A stretch of DNA of 64,000 nucleotides from Ficedula albicollis (Eukaryota > Chordata > Aves > Passeriformes > Muscicapidae), in assembly GCF_000247815.1 (NCBI RefSeq), contig NC_021674.1, positions 10,920,793 through 10,984,792 of the forward strand, given 5' to 3'. Shown here piece by piece: positions 30,601 through 40,751 of this stretch. The position numbers were made by a program, and so were the translations under genes. Within the stretch, counting starts at the first letter, position 1. Each line of letters starts with the position of its first letter. The notes below the pieces were generated by a model. The model saw only the letters and a list, made by a program, of their open reading frames with translations. It ran no database searches and was not told where the DNA came from.

Positions 30601-33600
30601 AAGTACTGAAGAACCACCACAAATTCCTGCAAATCCACTTGTGCATGATTTCAGTGATGCTAGCAGAACAAAGCAAAGAAGTAGTGGCAATTCAGCAGCT
30701 CTTTTGGGGACTGTAAACAAATCTAACAGTTTGCAGTATTCACCTTTGAAACATTCTAGTAAAAACTCACAAAATGTTGTAAAATCACTGTCTTTACAAA
30801 AGTCATGTAAGACAAAAAACTCAGAGACTCATGCCTTGCATGGCAAATGTGATGTTAAGCCAGATAAAATTAAATCTATTTGGAAGAGTTCCCAAAATAG
30901 TGATTTGAACCATATTCCTGTTTCAGTGCAATCTGAAATGAAGAATGGAAATGAATCTACTAAGCCTAAAAGTGATGCTTTTCCTCTTTTCCCTTCAAGG
31001 TATAATCATCATAGACAATCAGGAGTAAAACCTGGGAATAACACTCATACTATTTCCTGTCAGTCATCCAGTGTTTCTACCAACATGAAACCTAATGATC
31101 TAATCAAAGTGGTTAACCAAGCTAATTCAGGTCAGCCAAATCAAGTTGAAATACCAAAGAAATGTCCTCTGTCATTTGATGACTGGAATGAAGCAAAATT
31201 CTCTGATGATGTATTGGGTATGTTTTGCAGATCTGATAGTCTTTGGGATGCAAACTATGAGGACGATGAATTGTTATATCAGGTGTGTGATGATATAGAA
31301 AAGCAAACTCAGAGCCAGGATGTTGAACAAGGAAATGAAAAAACTAAAACTATTCAAGGAGCCAGTGTTAATTTCAGATCAAATACTGATAACATCTTCC
31401 TAGCATCTAAACAAGGACTACCTGATCTCCTCTTGGCACAAAAAACAAATGCAAAACAACAGGATGCTCCCTCACTAAATGATTCCTGTAGGAATTCATC
31501 AAAGATAGTGCATGGGCTGGCCACAACAGGCCATGTAGTGAGCTATAAGAATACCTCAAATCCTCAGACTGTGATCTCAGGTCCTTCTGTGGAGTGTAAA
31601 TACACACTGCCTAAAAACTGTCATCAAGATGCTTCTGAAGATACTGCAAAGACTGTTTCAGGGAAATGGTACAGGTCAAATTCTGTGCCAGCAGGAGAGA
31701 CAGGTTCAGAAGGAAGTCCTGTTAATGCAGTAAATGTTTTTAGTAGAAAAGCACTCGACAGCTCACATTTCTTGTGTAACGCGGGAAAGATTCCAAGTAG
31801 CAGCTCTGGTAACAAAACTTCACTTGTGCCTTCAAAGTTCAAGTTCCGAAAGATTAACAATTCTCAGAGTTCTCTTCGTGTAGGGTCTGAAAATCCTGGG
31901 AATCATTCTGGCATTGGAATTACACTGCAGGGTTTGGAAGAAAGCAAGAATCAGGTGAATGTGACTTTGCACAGCAAGCTTGACAATAAGAAATCACCTT
32001 TCAAGAGGCACCTTTCAGAGTCTTTTGCACAGACTACATCAGGTATTTGTCTTTATTGTATCATTGTTAGACTGTTAGTGTTTGTTTCCTTACTATAGTC
32101 AGAATGTCAGAGAAATTTGTACTATATTGCAATTTAAAATATACTTCATTATTCATCCATTTAGTTAAGACGTTAGCAGATGTTCTAAGGAGAATCTGGA
32201 GGTTATTTTCTCAAAAATAAAATTGTCCTGATGCATATCTTGAATTTCTGTAATTCAGGACACCTGTTTCCATTCCACTTCTCTAAATGCCTCACACCCT
32301 CTCTCCATAGACACTCAGATTCCCTTGGATCAAGTATAGGCTGGTGCAGCATTGAACATAATATTTTCTTGAAGTGTTACTTAAAAATACTGTTATTTTG
32401 ATGCATAGGAAAACTCTAGTTAATGATGGGACAGGGGAAGAAGACTCTAGGTGATATGGAATGCCAGTTTCGTTATATTACTGCACACCTGGAATTTGGA
32501 ACCTCAGATTGCTTGACACTTTGTTCAGAGCTCAGCCTGTATTGTTGTTTGCTCTGTGGCTGAAATTGCCAGTGAAATATTCTTGTGTTATCAGTCTAAA
32601 CACTTAAGATGCCCTTTCATCCGGAGGAGATGTCAGTCACTTCTTTATTGCCATGCAACTGTCAGTAATTTCCATGCTCAGTGTTACTTACTGGGGAAAT
32701 GTGGAACCAGTCAAGTGCCCGTCAGTCTTATTTTTACTTGATCTCACAGTTTGGCAAAGTTTTAATCAATATTCATTCTGATAAAACATGCCTTTAAGAG
32801 TGTCCTATAGTAACCTCCATTTTCAAGAAGCACTGTTGCAAAAGCAGCAAAACAATTTAATTATTGAAGAATGAGTATTTTATCTGTTTCTTTCCCAACA
32901 GAGAAGCATATAAATGGAAAGTAGCAATTTTGGATTATAAGGGGGAATAATTGATAACTAGTTATTCTTTGGAATGTTTAAGAGAGTAAAGGAATGAAAG
33001 AAAATAGCATAGATTTTCTTTACAGATATACCATAACTTTCTTCATCTTAAATTTTCAGGGAAAGGACTTTAACCAGAAAATGGATATTAATTGTTCTAT
33101 TTATTCACTCTGAATACTTATTAAAAATATATTAATTGGAAATTGGTGTATAAAATAGTAAAATTATTGGTATATGCAAGGAGTGTTCTCGTTGGTTCCA
33201 GTGAGATCAGGATTTTGTAGTATGGGAATTTATAGTTCTGTAACGCAATATAAAATTATATGCTTAGCTATCATGTTCTTGTCTCCTTTGCCAATTTTTA
33301 TTGCTACTTTTGACCTTTTTTCAAACTGTCTTGTTTTATTTGTGTGACACCTGTACTGTATCTGACCCCTGTGTCTGTACCATCTCCATGTCCATATCTC
33401 TGCCTAACTCACTAAATTGTAGAGTCCTTTTCACTCTAATAGCCTTAATTTTCTTAAACCATCACCATCTCCTATGTTGACTCTGATGTCCTAAGGTTCA
33501 GTTGAAGGGCACCCGAGTAAAATTTCCTTTGAAGCAAATGTGTGCATCCCAGTGTTTTCATTCAGAGGTAGTAATCAGTAGCACTGCAAAGGTCATGCAT

Positions 33601-33885
33601 CTTGCCCCCTTCTGCCTTGGGGACAGGTTAGATGAGCCATTTTTAACGTGGGTGCCCGGTATGTCAGAATAGCATGCTTCTGCCATAGGTCTTCAAACAC
33701 TGAAAATGGCTAAGTTAAAATACTTATTGAACAAACCTGAAGCTCCTAATACATGTTTTTTATTTACAGTGTCTGTGGTAGAACAAAAAAATAGAAAATG
33801 TTCTCAAGAAGAGATTGAAAGAAAAAAACAAGAAGCTCTTGCACGAAGAAAATCCCGAACACAGGCATTCTTTAAAGATGCTTGA
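27533..33885 (+). CDS. ETAA1: ETAA1, ATR-kinase activator at stalled replication forks (five coding exons, 5' end missing)
   Basis: ETAA1 binds RPA-coated single-stranded DNA in the nucleus and switches on ATR-ATRIP, in parallel with TOPBP1. The coding exons 27533-27670, 27935-28011, 29515-29633, 29932-32042 and 33770-33885 all have AG/GT borders and join in phase to 852 codons plus stop TGA (33883-33885). Human ETAA1 is 926 residues with about 76 in exon 1, so the length fits a full protein minus exon 1. Numbered from the first complete codon, an ETPKR-like HKTPKR motif is near residue 5, SEIVNRIAPQ is at 62-71 and TWIGEDAIPCTP is at 85-96. The tryptophan (codon 29557-29559) corresponds to the human residue needed for ATR activation. 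A charged helical segment follows (EEELMKLAKEFDKNLVEL). Mid-protein acidic patches, including YEDDELLYQVCDDIEKQTQ, fit the RPA70N-binding region. The C-terminal EEIERKKQEALARRK is the RPA32-binding helix. No internal stop or frameshift is seen. The start codon is not in readable sequence. Confidence 0.93.
27935..28011 (+). CDS. ETAA1: ETAA1 coding exon 3
   Basis: A 77-base exon between TTTTCATAG and GTAATT. With the base carried from exon 2 it encodes 26 residues ending EISEIVNRIAPQ, which matches the human segment almost exactly at its end and leaves phase 0. Confidence 0.92.
28012..29514 (+). other. ETAA1 intron 3
   Basis: About 1.5 kb of AT-rich intronic sequence. No repeat or other gene recognised. 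It ends in the acceptor AATTATTCAG. Confidence 0.8.
29515..29633 (+). CDS. ETAA1: ETAA1 coding exon 4 (core of the ATR-activating domain)
   Basis: A 119-base exon, DEKAACNEDSLLGTWIGED then AIPCTPVIVKGRARTKLSCT, ending AG|GTAAGT in phase 2. The TWIGEDAIPCTP block is the most conserved part of the ATR-activating domain. The TGG at 29557-29559 is the tryptophan equivalent to human W107, whose substitution is known to abolish ATR activation. Confidence 0.93.
29932..32042 (+). CDS. ETAA1: ETAA1 coding exon 5 (large central exon)
   Basis: A 2,111-base exon entered after TTTTTAATCCAG with one base completing Arg. It encodes the helical end of the ATR-activating domain, then a long, Ser/Asn/Lys-rich, presumably disordered region with conserved islands: TQKCSGHLSQGLSD, DDFDDWDTDLLADDSF, SFDDWNEAKFSDDVLG and YEDDELLYQVCDDIEK. 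The last island fits the RPA70N-interacting segment. It ends ACATCAG|GTATTT, leaving one base. The frame stays open 54 bases into the intron, to a stop at 32096-32098, which would matter only if the intron were retained. Confidence 0.94.
32043..33769 (+). other. ETAA1 intron 5
   Basis: About 1.7 kb of AT-rich intron with no recognised repeat. It ends with TTTTTTATTTACAG before the last exon. Confidence 0.8.
33770..33885 (+). CDS. ETAA1: ETAA1 last coding exon (RPA32-binding helix)
   Basis: A 116-base coding part that starts with two bases completing a Val codon and reads SVVEQKNRKCSQEEIERKKQ then EALARRKSRTQAFFKDA and stop. The EEIERKKQEALARR block is the basic amphipathic helix that in ETAA1, as in SMARCAL1 and TIPIN, docks on the winged-helix domain of RPA32. 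The final residues differ from the human tail, as expected for a fast-evolving end. Confidence 0.93.
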
Positions 33886-34302
33886 ACTTGGAGTGTATTT
33901 TGACTGTGGAGTAAGTTTTTGGTAGGGAAATACTGTAATGCTAGAAGACACTTTTTAACTCTGTTCACAGCTATTGATGGCAAGCTTTTTTATGTTTTCC
34001 AATATAAAAAGATCTGGACCTCAACCATAACTAATACTCTGGAGGTACTTAGTTTTATTTATTATAAACAATAATTATAAATGTGTAGCCCCAAACTACA
34101 TTCAGCTGGGTGAAGATTCTGTTGAATTCTCGTGTTGAAATGATATGGCCTGAAAATCGTTAAAGTATTGGTATACATGCAAAATGAAGGTGTTAAAAAC
34201 AGACTAGATGTGTTTTGACTGTATTATTGCAAGTATTCTAATCTATAAGAAGACTCTTAAGTACACACAGACTAAGAAATACTAATGTTTGCTCTCAGGT
34301 AG

Positions 34303-34333
34303 AATAAAGTTTTAAAATTTTGAGTTAAATAAA
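34303..34333 (+). terminator. proximal poly(A) signal pair (two AATAAA)
   Basis: AATAAA at 34303-34308 and again at 34328-34333, with a T-run and GTGTG tract about 55-70 bases further on. A plausible proximal cleavage region for ETAA1 transcripts. Confidence 0.55.
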
Positions 34334-34886
34334 GTACAATCTAGGAAACATCCAACATTGGAAAACTTATGGAAATGAACAGACTTTGTTTTTTTTTTGT
34401 GTGCTCAGTTTCTGTTACCAGAGGTAAGAACTGTAAATAAAGGAGTAAGAATTTAATATAAGAGTTTCATTGTGCAAAAAAGTATCGTGCAGAGGGCATG
34501 TTATATTCTTTTAAATTCCTTTCAAGAAGAACTGGAAATACCCTATGGAATTTGGACCACCTTTTTTAAATGCACATCACCAAGCTAATTGAAGACGGTA
34601 GCCTATGCCTTTTTACGAAACCATGAGCAATATATAATACACCAGGTGGAATCTCAACAACTATGCATCGGTTGGCTATATGGGTTGTACATATTTTCAA
34701 ACTAAAGGCTGTTAAATTATAAAAATGCCATGTCATGTCAGCTTAATGGGCTGATAGAATTTTTAGATGGGTGTAGAGCTCAGATTGCAAAAGCTGCCTC
34801 TGGGTAAGCTGCAAGATATTTTTCAACTGAGAAATGCTTATGTAAACATGTGACACTATGAAAAGTGACTGTAATTTTTCTTTGTA

Positions 34887-34988
34887 AATAAATAACTTGG
34901 AAATGTTCCTCCAAAGGTCGGAGGGAGCTTTTTGGTTTTTGTAACTCTTAAAAATGTAAGTATTGTATATTTGTAAGTCATCATTAAA
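34887..34988 (+). terminator. distal poly(A) signals (AATAAA and ATTAAA)
   Basis: AATAAA at 34887-34892 is followed by a U/GU-rich stretch near 34930, and ATTAAA at 34983-34988 by T-rich sequence up to about 35020. Either could define the long 3' UTR form. Choosing between them needs transcript data. Confidence 0.5.
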
Positions 34989-35010
34989 CTTTTTTTCACA
35001 TTTTTCTAGT

Positions 35011-35530
35011 CTGTTTTTGAAAATACTATACTACAGAAACTGGTAAAAAGGAGTGAAATGGGGATTCCATATGGACTTTACCTGATGCCCTCACTTGGTA
35101 ATTTCCCTAATTACTCGATGCCTCAATATTTTACCCGTAGTGGTGACAAAGTGTTTCCTTTGATCCATTTAAACTAACAAGCCTTGATGGACAAACTGTT
35201 TCAACACACAACCAGCTGCGGTGCAGTCCTAAAATATTTAACTGGGGTCTTTTTCCTTGTATTAACCACAGTGGGATCAGTGTCAGGTGATCAGGGACTC
35301 AGAGCCCCCAGGCCACAAGTGACCATGCAGGTGCCCAGTAAGCATTATAGTCTGTGGCTGCAGCTCCCTGCCTAGCTCCTGTTGTGCAATATAGGATGAG
35401 TTGGATTAGCTTACTGATCTGACTGAAAATTACTCCAGAAAAATACTTTCAGCTTTTCAAAGAAGTTCATCACAATAATGCTCTCAACAGCTAACATACC
35501 ATGAAATAGTGTTGCATCTAGATGTTGCTT
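35011..35530. other. intergenic, nothing recognised
   Basis: Mixed-composition sequence downstream of ETAA1. I see no exon, RNA gene or repeat here. Confidence 0.5.
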
Positions 35531-36060
35531 GGGGTGAAAGGCGAGTAAAGGAGCGGGAAAGGCCTTTGCAGTGGTTTTACAAAGATGTTTATTTCAGCCA
35601 CGTGTGCATTGTCCAGGGTTCGGGGAACAAAGAGGTTCGGGGAACAAAGGCAAAGGGGCTTGTGGGGGTCCAGGTTTAAGTACATGGGATGAGCAGGCAG
35701 GGAAATCCTTAGGGACCAATTGCCAAGGGACGGGGGGTGTTCAAGGGTGGGGTTAGGGTGAAAAGGCTAAAGATGTTTATTTCAGCCACGTGTGCATTGT
35801 GCAGGGTTCGGGGAACAAAGGCAAAGGGGCTTGTGGGGGTCCAGGTTTAAGTACATGGGATGAGCAGGCAGGGAAATCCTTAGGGACCAATTGCCAAGGG
35901 ACGGGGGGTGTTCAAGGGTGGGGTTAGGGTGAAAAGGCTAACAGGGGAACAGAGTGGGAGTGACCGAAAGGCTGACCGACGGGGAGAGGGCACGGGGTTG
36001 ACACTGGGAACAGAACAGGGGTTGCATTCCCTAGTTGGGAACACCTTTCTGAGTCTCCAC
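35531..36060. repeat. GC-rich repeat block, possibly LTR-derived, containing a tandem duplication
   Basis: Composition shifts abruptly to G-rich. The block begins about GGGGTGAAAGGCGAG and runs to about AGTTGGGAACACC, and it contains the two-copy tandem repeat listed next. The minus strand has AATAAA within the complement of GATGTTTATTTC near 35585, which would suit an LTR read on the minus strand, but I could not define TG...CA ends or a target-site duplication. The 80- and 93-codon open frames over its 3' half are not credible genes. Confidence 0.4.
35581..35940 (+). repeat. two-copy tandem repeat (188 + 172 bp)
   Basis: Copy 1 is 35581-35768 and copy 2 is 35769-35940. Both run from AAAGATGTTTATTTCAGCC to GGTGAAAAGGCTA with almost no mismatch (one C/G difference, GTCCAGGG against GTGCAGGG). 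Copy 1 has a further 16-base internal duplication of GGTTCGGGGAACAAAG. Each copy ends with a G-rich run, GGGTGGGGTTAGGG, preceded by six Gs. Confidence 0.95.
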
Positions 36061-39000
36061 AAAATAGCAAGATTTTGTTGTGTTGTCAAGCATCTGCTGG
36101 CAGTTTTCAGTTTAAAAGACAGAAGATTTGCATGTCCATATAACAAATAAGTGTAAATCACAAACAGCAGCTATTGGAGAAATTCGATTTATCCAGAGAA
36201 TATAATTTGCTCTGTGTATCTGAGGTTTGCTTGTCTTAGTTTAGATTCTCCTAGAACACCACAATCAGGTAATGTGCCAGATGCCAAGAAAAAGGCAATG
36301 AGTAAAGGCTACTACTATCAGTATTAAATACGAGAGTTATAAAACTGACTTCTAAGGTAGTGATGCACTAGTGTGTTAAACATTATTGGGAATGATAAAA
36401 GAGGCTTTTCTAGAGCACTGTTCAGCTTAGCAATCCTTCTCAGTATGTTTCCCTAGATACAATTCTATAAAGAAACCAGGATAATTTTTGTTTTCCAGGA
36501 AATTTCGTCAATTATTATATGAAAAGATGAAGGGACTACTGTAGATGTTGAGTATTTTTCTTAAGGTTTCATTCTTGATGTGAAAGGACTAACTTTTAAT
36601 CAGGTTTGAAATTGGGATAAATATGGCTAACCACATTATAGTTCTCCAAGCTCTGCATGGAAATGATACACCCTGAATGCTGTCACTGTGTGTCCTTGAG
36701 CTTGCTCAGAAAGTTTAAAACCAGCTAACTACTGATTTTCTCAGCATCTACAATAGAAAGGCACTGGAGCTACCCACCTAAAATGCCACCACTGCTCTGT
36801 CCTTGAGTATACTGGCCAGAATATACTGGCTCGCCCTTTATCGTGACCATCAGTGCTGTAAAATAAGAGTCCAGTGTATGACAAGGGGAATGCTCTTTCT
36901 ATGAGGGGTGTGGAAAGTACCCCTTGAAAACTTTCCAATGCAATGAAGACACTCTGTTTTAACCAATTCCTATCACTTCTTACTCAAGTACTTCCTATGT
37001 GCTGCTTATTTAAACCATATTTATAGAATCTGCCGATCAGTGTGATATATACGAATTTTGATAGTGAAGCAAATGCAGTCCATTGCCCTCTGCTTTTAAA
37101 CTAATCATGACAGAGAGACTTTGTTAGTTATTTTACTCTTCATAAGTACCTATTTTTAGCATTTATTAGACTTCAAAAGCCTGTAATTTGGTTTTTATTA
37201 AACATTGCTTTCCAAATAGAATTCACAATATCTTAGGAACACGGTTTTCTTACTTAACAGTTTTCTTAACTTAACTTACTTAACTTACTTAACTGAGACA
37301 AACTGCCAAGGTTGTTTGGTCATGGCCTGACTATCCCCAAATGCCCTACTATACCATCTCTCAGTTAACAAACTGAGTAGAATTACTTCTTTTTGTCACT
37401 TGACTTGCTTCCTCTCCTCACGTCTGAGAAAGAAATTTGAGCAGCAACCTCATCAGCTCACAGATTTTACAGATTGTGCTCAGTATCCTTCATGCTTCTT
37501 GGTGAGTTCTTTGTGGCCCACTGTTATGCCTCAGTCATGGAGTCTTTTGACTGCTTGTAGTAGATGACAGATCTTCATTAGGAAAGTATCTACGTAATTT
37601 TAATTAATTAATACATATGTATACTGAAGTTTAGTATTTCAATAGCTGACATTTCATTATGAAGCCACATCTTCCTCCAAGCAAAAAAGTCCTATACAAA
37701 TAGTAACAACAAACTTAAATACATTCTAAATTAAATTATGACTGTCAGGTTTCATTATAAATTAATTTACGACTGTTTGCTTAAGCACTCCTCTTCATTC
37801 AGAGCATACCAATTTTTTATGTCAGTAGAGCAATCAGTGAGCTTAAAAGTAATGAAAATGGAATTCCTGTGTGTCCCCATATCTAAGTATAATTTTTATT
37901 CCACAGATATTGATGGATTTTACAATGAGTGATGTCGCTTGCTAAAATCCAAGTATTAGCTTTTTCAAGTAAAACCTGTAGTGGATTTTTTTCATTTCTT
38001 TTAGGAAAGGCAGATACAATCGGGTAGATGATCCATTCACCATTATTCTCCATATCTATATCTAAAATTCTACACAGACATATATTCACACCCTTCTTCA
38101 TGCCAGAGAGGGATCACATTTAAAGCATTTGAGAAATTTAGTAATACTGATGTTTTATTGTGTTAGTTGTATCAGATTTTCAGAGAGGCCAGCACCCAGC
38201 AGTTCTTCAAATTTTGGCCTATAAGGCACAATTAATCTTGGGGCTGCAGTTCAGGAATAGCAATGTAATCTTATACCATGTGTACCACTTATTACATCTA
38301 GACCTTTATACCCAGAGGAATAACATAGATGAATTCATTGATTTTATCTTCTTAAGCCTAGAAAGAGCTACAATTTTTCAAGAAAGAATAGCTGGAAGCA
38401 ACAGATAGTGACCTAAATAGTAGAATTCCTAAGATAAAATAGAAGAAAATGAACACAAATGCTTCATTGTTTGAGAGCTGTATTGTCTGCAACACACTCC
38501 AGTGAATCTAGTGTTTGTGGAAGAGGCCAAGACAGATATAATCTGTGGAGCTAAAAATGACAGCCTGAGTAAGTAGCCATCAGAGATGAAGCTGGGAAGA
38601 CTCTGGCAATTGTGCTGTAAATCATAACTGCAGTATTTCTTCACAGATTTGGTTTCTACATGTACTGGTGGTTTTGTCAGAATAGTCAGAGAAGTCCTGC
38701 CTCGTAAAACACTTAAGGATATCTAATGTACTGTTCTTATAAAACTAAATACAAATTTCAGTGACAGTTGTCTGGATAAAATGCCAGTATGGAGCTGGCA
38801 GATCATTAAGGGCCTGATCCTGCTCTTGCGGTGGATTCCTTAAAGCAGTGGAGGTAAGGGGGTGACTCAGGTGAATGAAGAATCAAGCCTGTGCATTTTA
38901 TTATTGTAAGTAGTTCTTGTCTTTAGCATTAACATTTATTAAAAATATTACTGATTATGTACATTTTCAAAGTTTTTTGGGAAAAGGTTGCATTTACACA

Positions 39001-39637
39001 TACCTTCTAAAGACCAAAGTTAACAGCTTTCCCATCAGACCATATGGCTATCAGAGGTGAAAACTAAAGGATTTATGGATTTCCATTTTAATGAAGGTTG
39101 TCTGTTCTTTGCAGCTTGTACTCACTAAAGTAAAAGCTTGATTTCAGTTTTAACCCTGGAAAATTAGGATCTGTGTAGACAGGGGAACGAAGCTTTGCAT
39201 ACACTGCCACACTCCATGAACAAAAGAGCTACAAATAAAATATTATATTCTAACTGATCATTGCAAGTTAAATTTGAGGTATTACTCCTTTTCTTGGCTG
39301 AGCAGGGGGCATTTCTTATATGCCTAAAGCTGAGTGTACATCAGGCACATTTTGCAGAATCATGGCTCTAGGGCCAAGTGTCAAAGGATATTTAAGCGCC
39401 TTAGGAAGTTACTCATGGGGAGGCGCATTAGTCGTTCAGATTGGTTTGATAAAGAGCTCGATTAACAGTTGGTTTTGAATATCCCAGTAGATACTTAGCT
39501 GCACCTTTGGTGTCAGAGGCCTTCAGAAAGCTGAAATGTGACAACAAAGAAAATGGACATAATGAGGGATAGAAAAATGTGTTCTCCAAGGGTTGAGTAA
39601 GAGTTCAGGACAGTAAGTGAAGTGTTAACACTTCTGT
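36061..39637. other. intergenic, nothing recognised
   Basis: About 3.6 kb without a credible gene. A short CTTAACTTA-type simple repeat lies near 37262-37292 and an AT-rich patch near 37595-37620. A phrase GGGCCTGATCCTGCTCTTG at about 38811 recalls old amniote repeats but is too short to classify. Confidence 0.5.
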
Positions 39638-40751
39638 TGTGGTTTCACCCCAGCCAGCAGCCAGGCCCCAGGCAGCCACTCACTCACTGCCCCACCGGCA
39701 GGGTTGGGAAGAGAACTGGAAAGGAAAAAGCTGGAAAACTCATGGTTTGAGATAGACAGTTTAATAGGGAAAGCAAAGTAAATCAAGGAATTAATTCACT
39801 TCTTCCCAGGGGCAGGCAGGTGTTCAGCAGGCCTCTATTATACCTAACAGTGACTTGTAAAGACAAATGTTATGTATGTTATGTTATGTTATGTTATGTT
39901 ATGTTATGTTATGTTATGTTATGTTATGTTATGTTATGTTATGTTATGTTATGTTATGTTATGTTATGTTATGTTATGTTATGTTATGTTATGTTATGTT
40001 ATGTTATGTTATGTTATGTTATGTTATGTTATGTTATGTTATGTTATGTTATGTTATGTTATGTTATGTTATGTTATGTTATGTTATGTTATGTTATGTT
40101 ATGTTATGTTATGTTATGTTATGTTATGTTATGTTATGTTATGTTATGTTATGTTATGTTATGTTATGTTATGTTATGTTATGTTATGTTATGTTATGTT
40201 ATGTTATGTTATGTTATGTTATGTTATGTTATGTTATGTTATGTTATGTTATGTTATGTTATGTTATGTTATGTTATGTTATGTTATGTTATGTTATGTT
40301 ATGTTATGTTATGTTATGTTATGTTATGTTATGTTATGTTATGTTATGTTATGTTATGTTATGTTATGTTATGTTATGTTATGTTATGTTATGTTATGTT
40401 GATTTATGTTATGTTATGTTATGTTATGTTATGTTATGTAGCACTGCAAATGCTCCACCGCTTCCTCCTTCTTTCCCCCACTTTATATACTGAGCATGAT
40501 ATCAATATTGTCTGGAATATCCATTTGGTCAGTTTGGGTCACCTGTCCTGGCTGTGTCTCCTCACAACCTCTCATCACCCCTGACTTCCTCACCATTATG
40601 GCAGTACAAGAAGCAGAAAAGGTCTCGGCTCTGTGCAAGCTGTGCTTAGCATAAACAAAAACATCTGTGTATTACCAGCCATGTGTTCAGCACAAATCCA
40701 AAACACCAGCCACTGTGAAGAAAGTTAACTGCCTCACCCCAAACCAGCACA
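39638..40751 (-). mobile_element. solo LTR of an avian endogenous retrovirus, minus strand, with expanded microsatellite
   Basis: The plus strand begins TGTGGTTTCACCCCAGCC and ends CCCCAAACCAGCACA, giving TG...CA ends. Read on the minus strand it has LTR order: a U3-like part (from 40751), a TATA box in CTCAGTATATAAAG (complement of about 40481-40494), then a poly(A) signal ATTAAA (complement of 39760-39765). This arrangement matches an LTR type abundant in birds. No internal retroviral genes flank it, so it is a solo LTR. I could not find a convincing target-site duplication. Between the TATA box and the poly(A) signal it carries the roughly 570-base pentanucleotide array listed next, which about doubles its length. 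Confidence 0.8.
39867..40439 (+). repeat. (ATGTT)n microsatellite, about 113 units
   Basis: Nearly perfect pentanucleotide array with a partial unit at the start (39867-39875) and one clear interruption (GATTT at 40401-40405). All three forward frames read as the same five-residue Met-Leu-Cys-Tyr-Val cycle, because TAA, TAG and TGA never occur in the array. These frames are artefacts of the repeat, not genes. It is inside the LTR above. Confidence 0.98.

Larger units (their letters stand above)
33886..35010 (+). other. ETAA1 3' UTR (extent inferred from poly(A) signals)
   Basis: AT-rich sequence following the stop codon. Several canonical or near-canonical poly(A) signals occur, at 34303, 34328, 34436, 34887 and 34983. 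U- or GU-rich downstream elements follow the 34328 signal (T-run with GTGTG near 34389-34403), the 34887 signal (TTTTTGGTTTTTGT near 34930) and the 34983 signal. Transcripts may therefore end near 34.36 kb or near 35.0 kb. The distal end is set by the last signal. Confidence 0.6.

Noticed and set aside
39820..40584. Plus-strand frames of 176-254 codons with a repeating Met-Leu-Cys-Tyr-Val pattern
   Set aside because: Pure product of the ATGTT array, which contains no stop codon in any forward frame.
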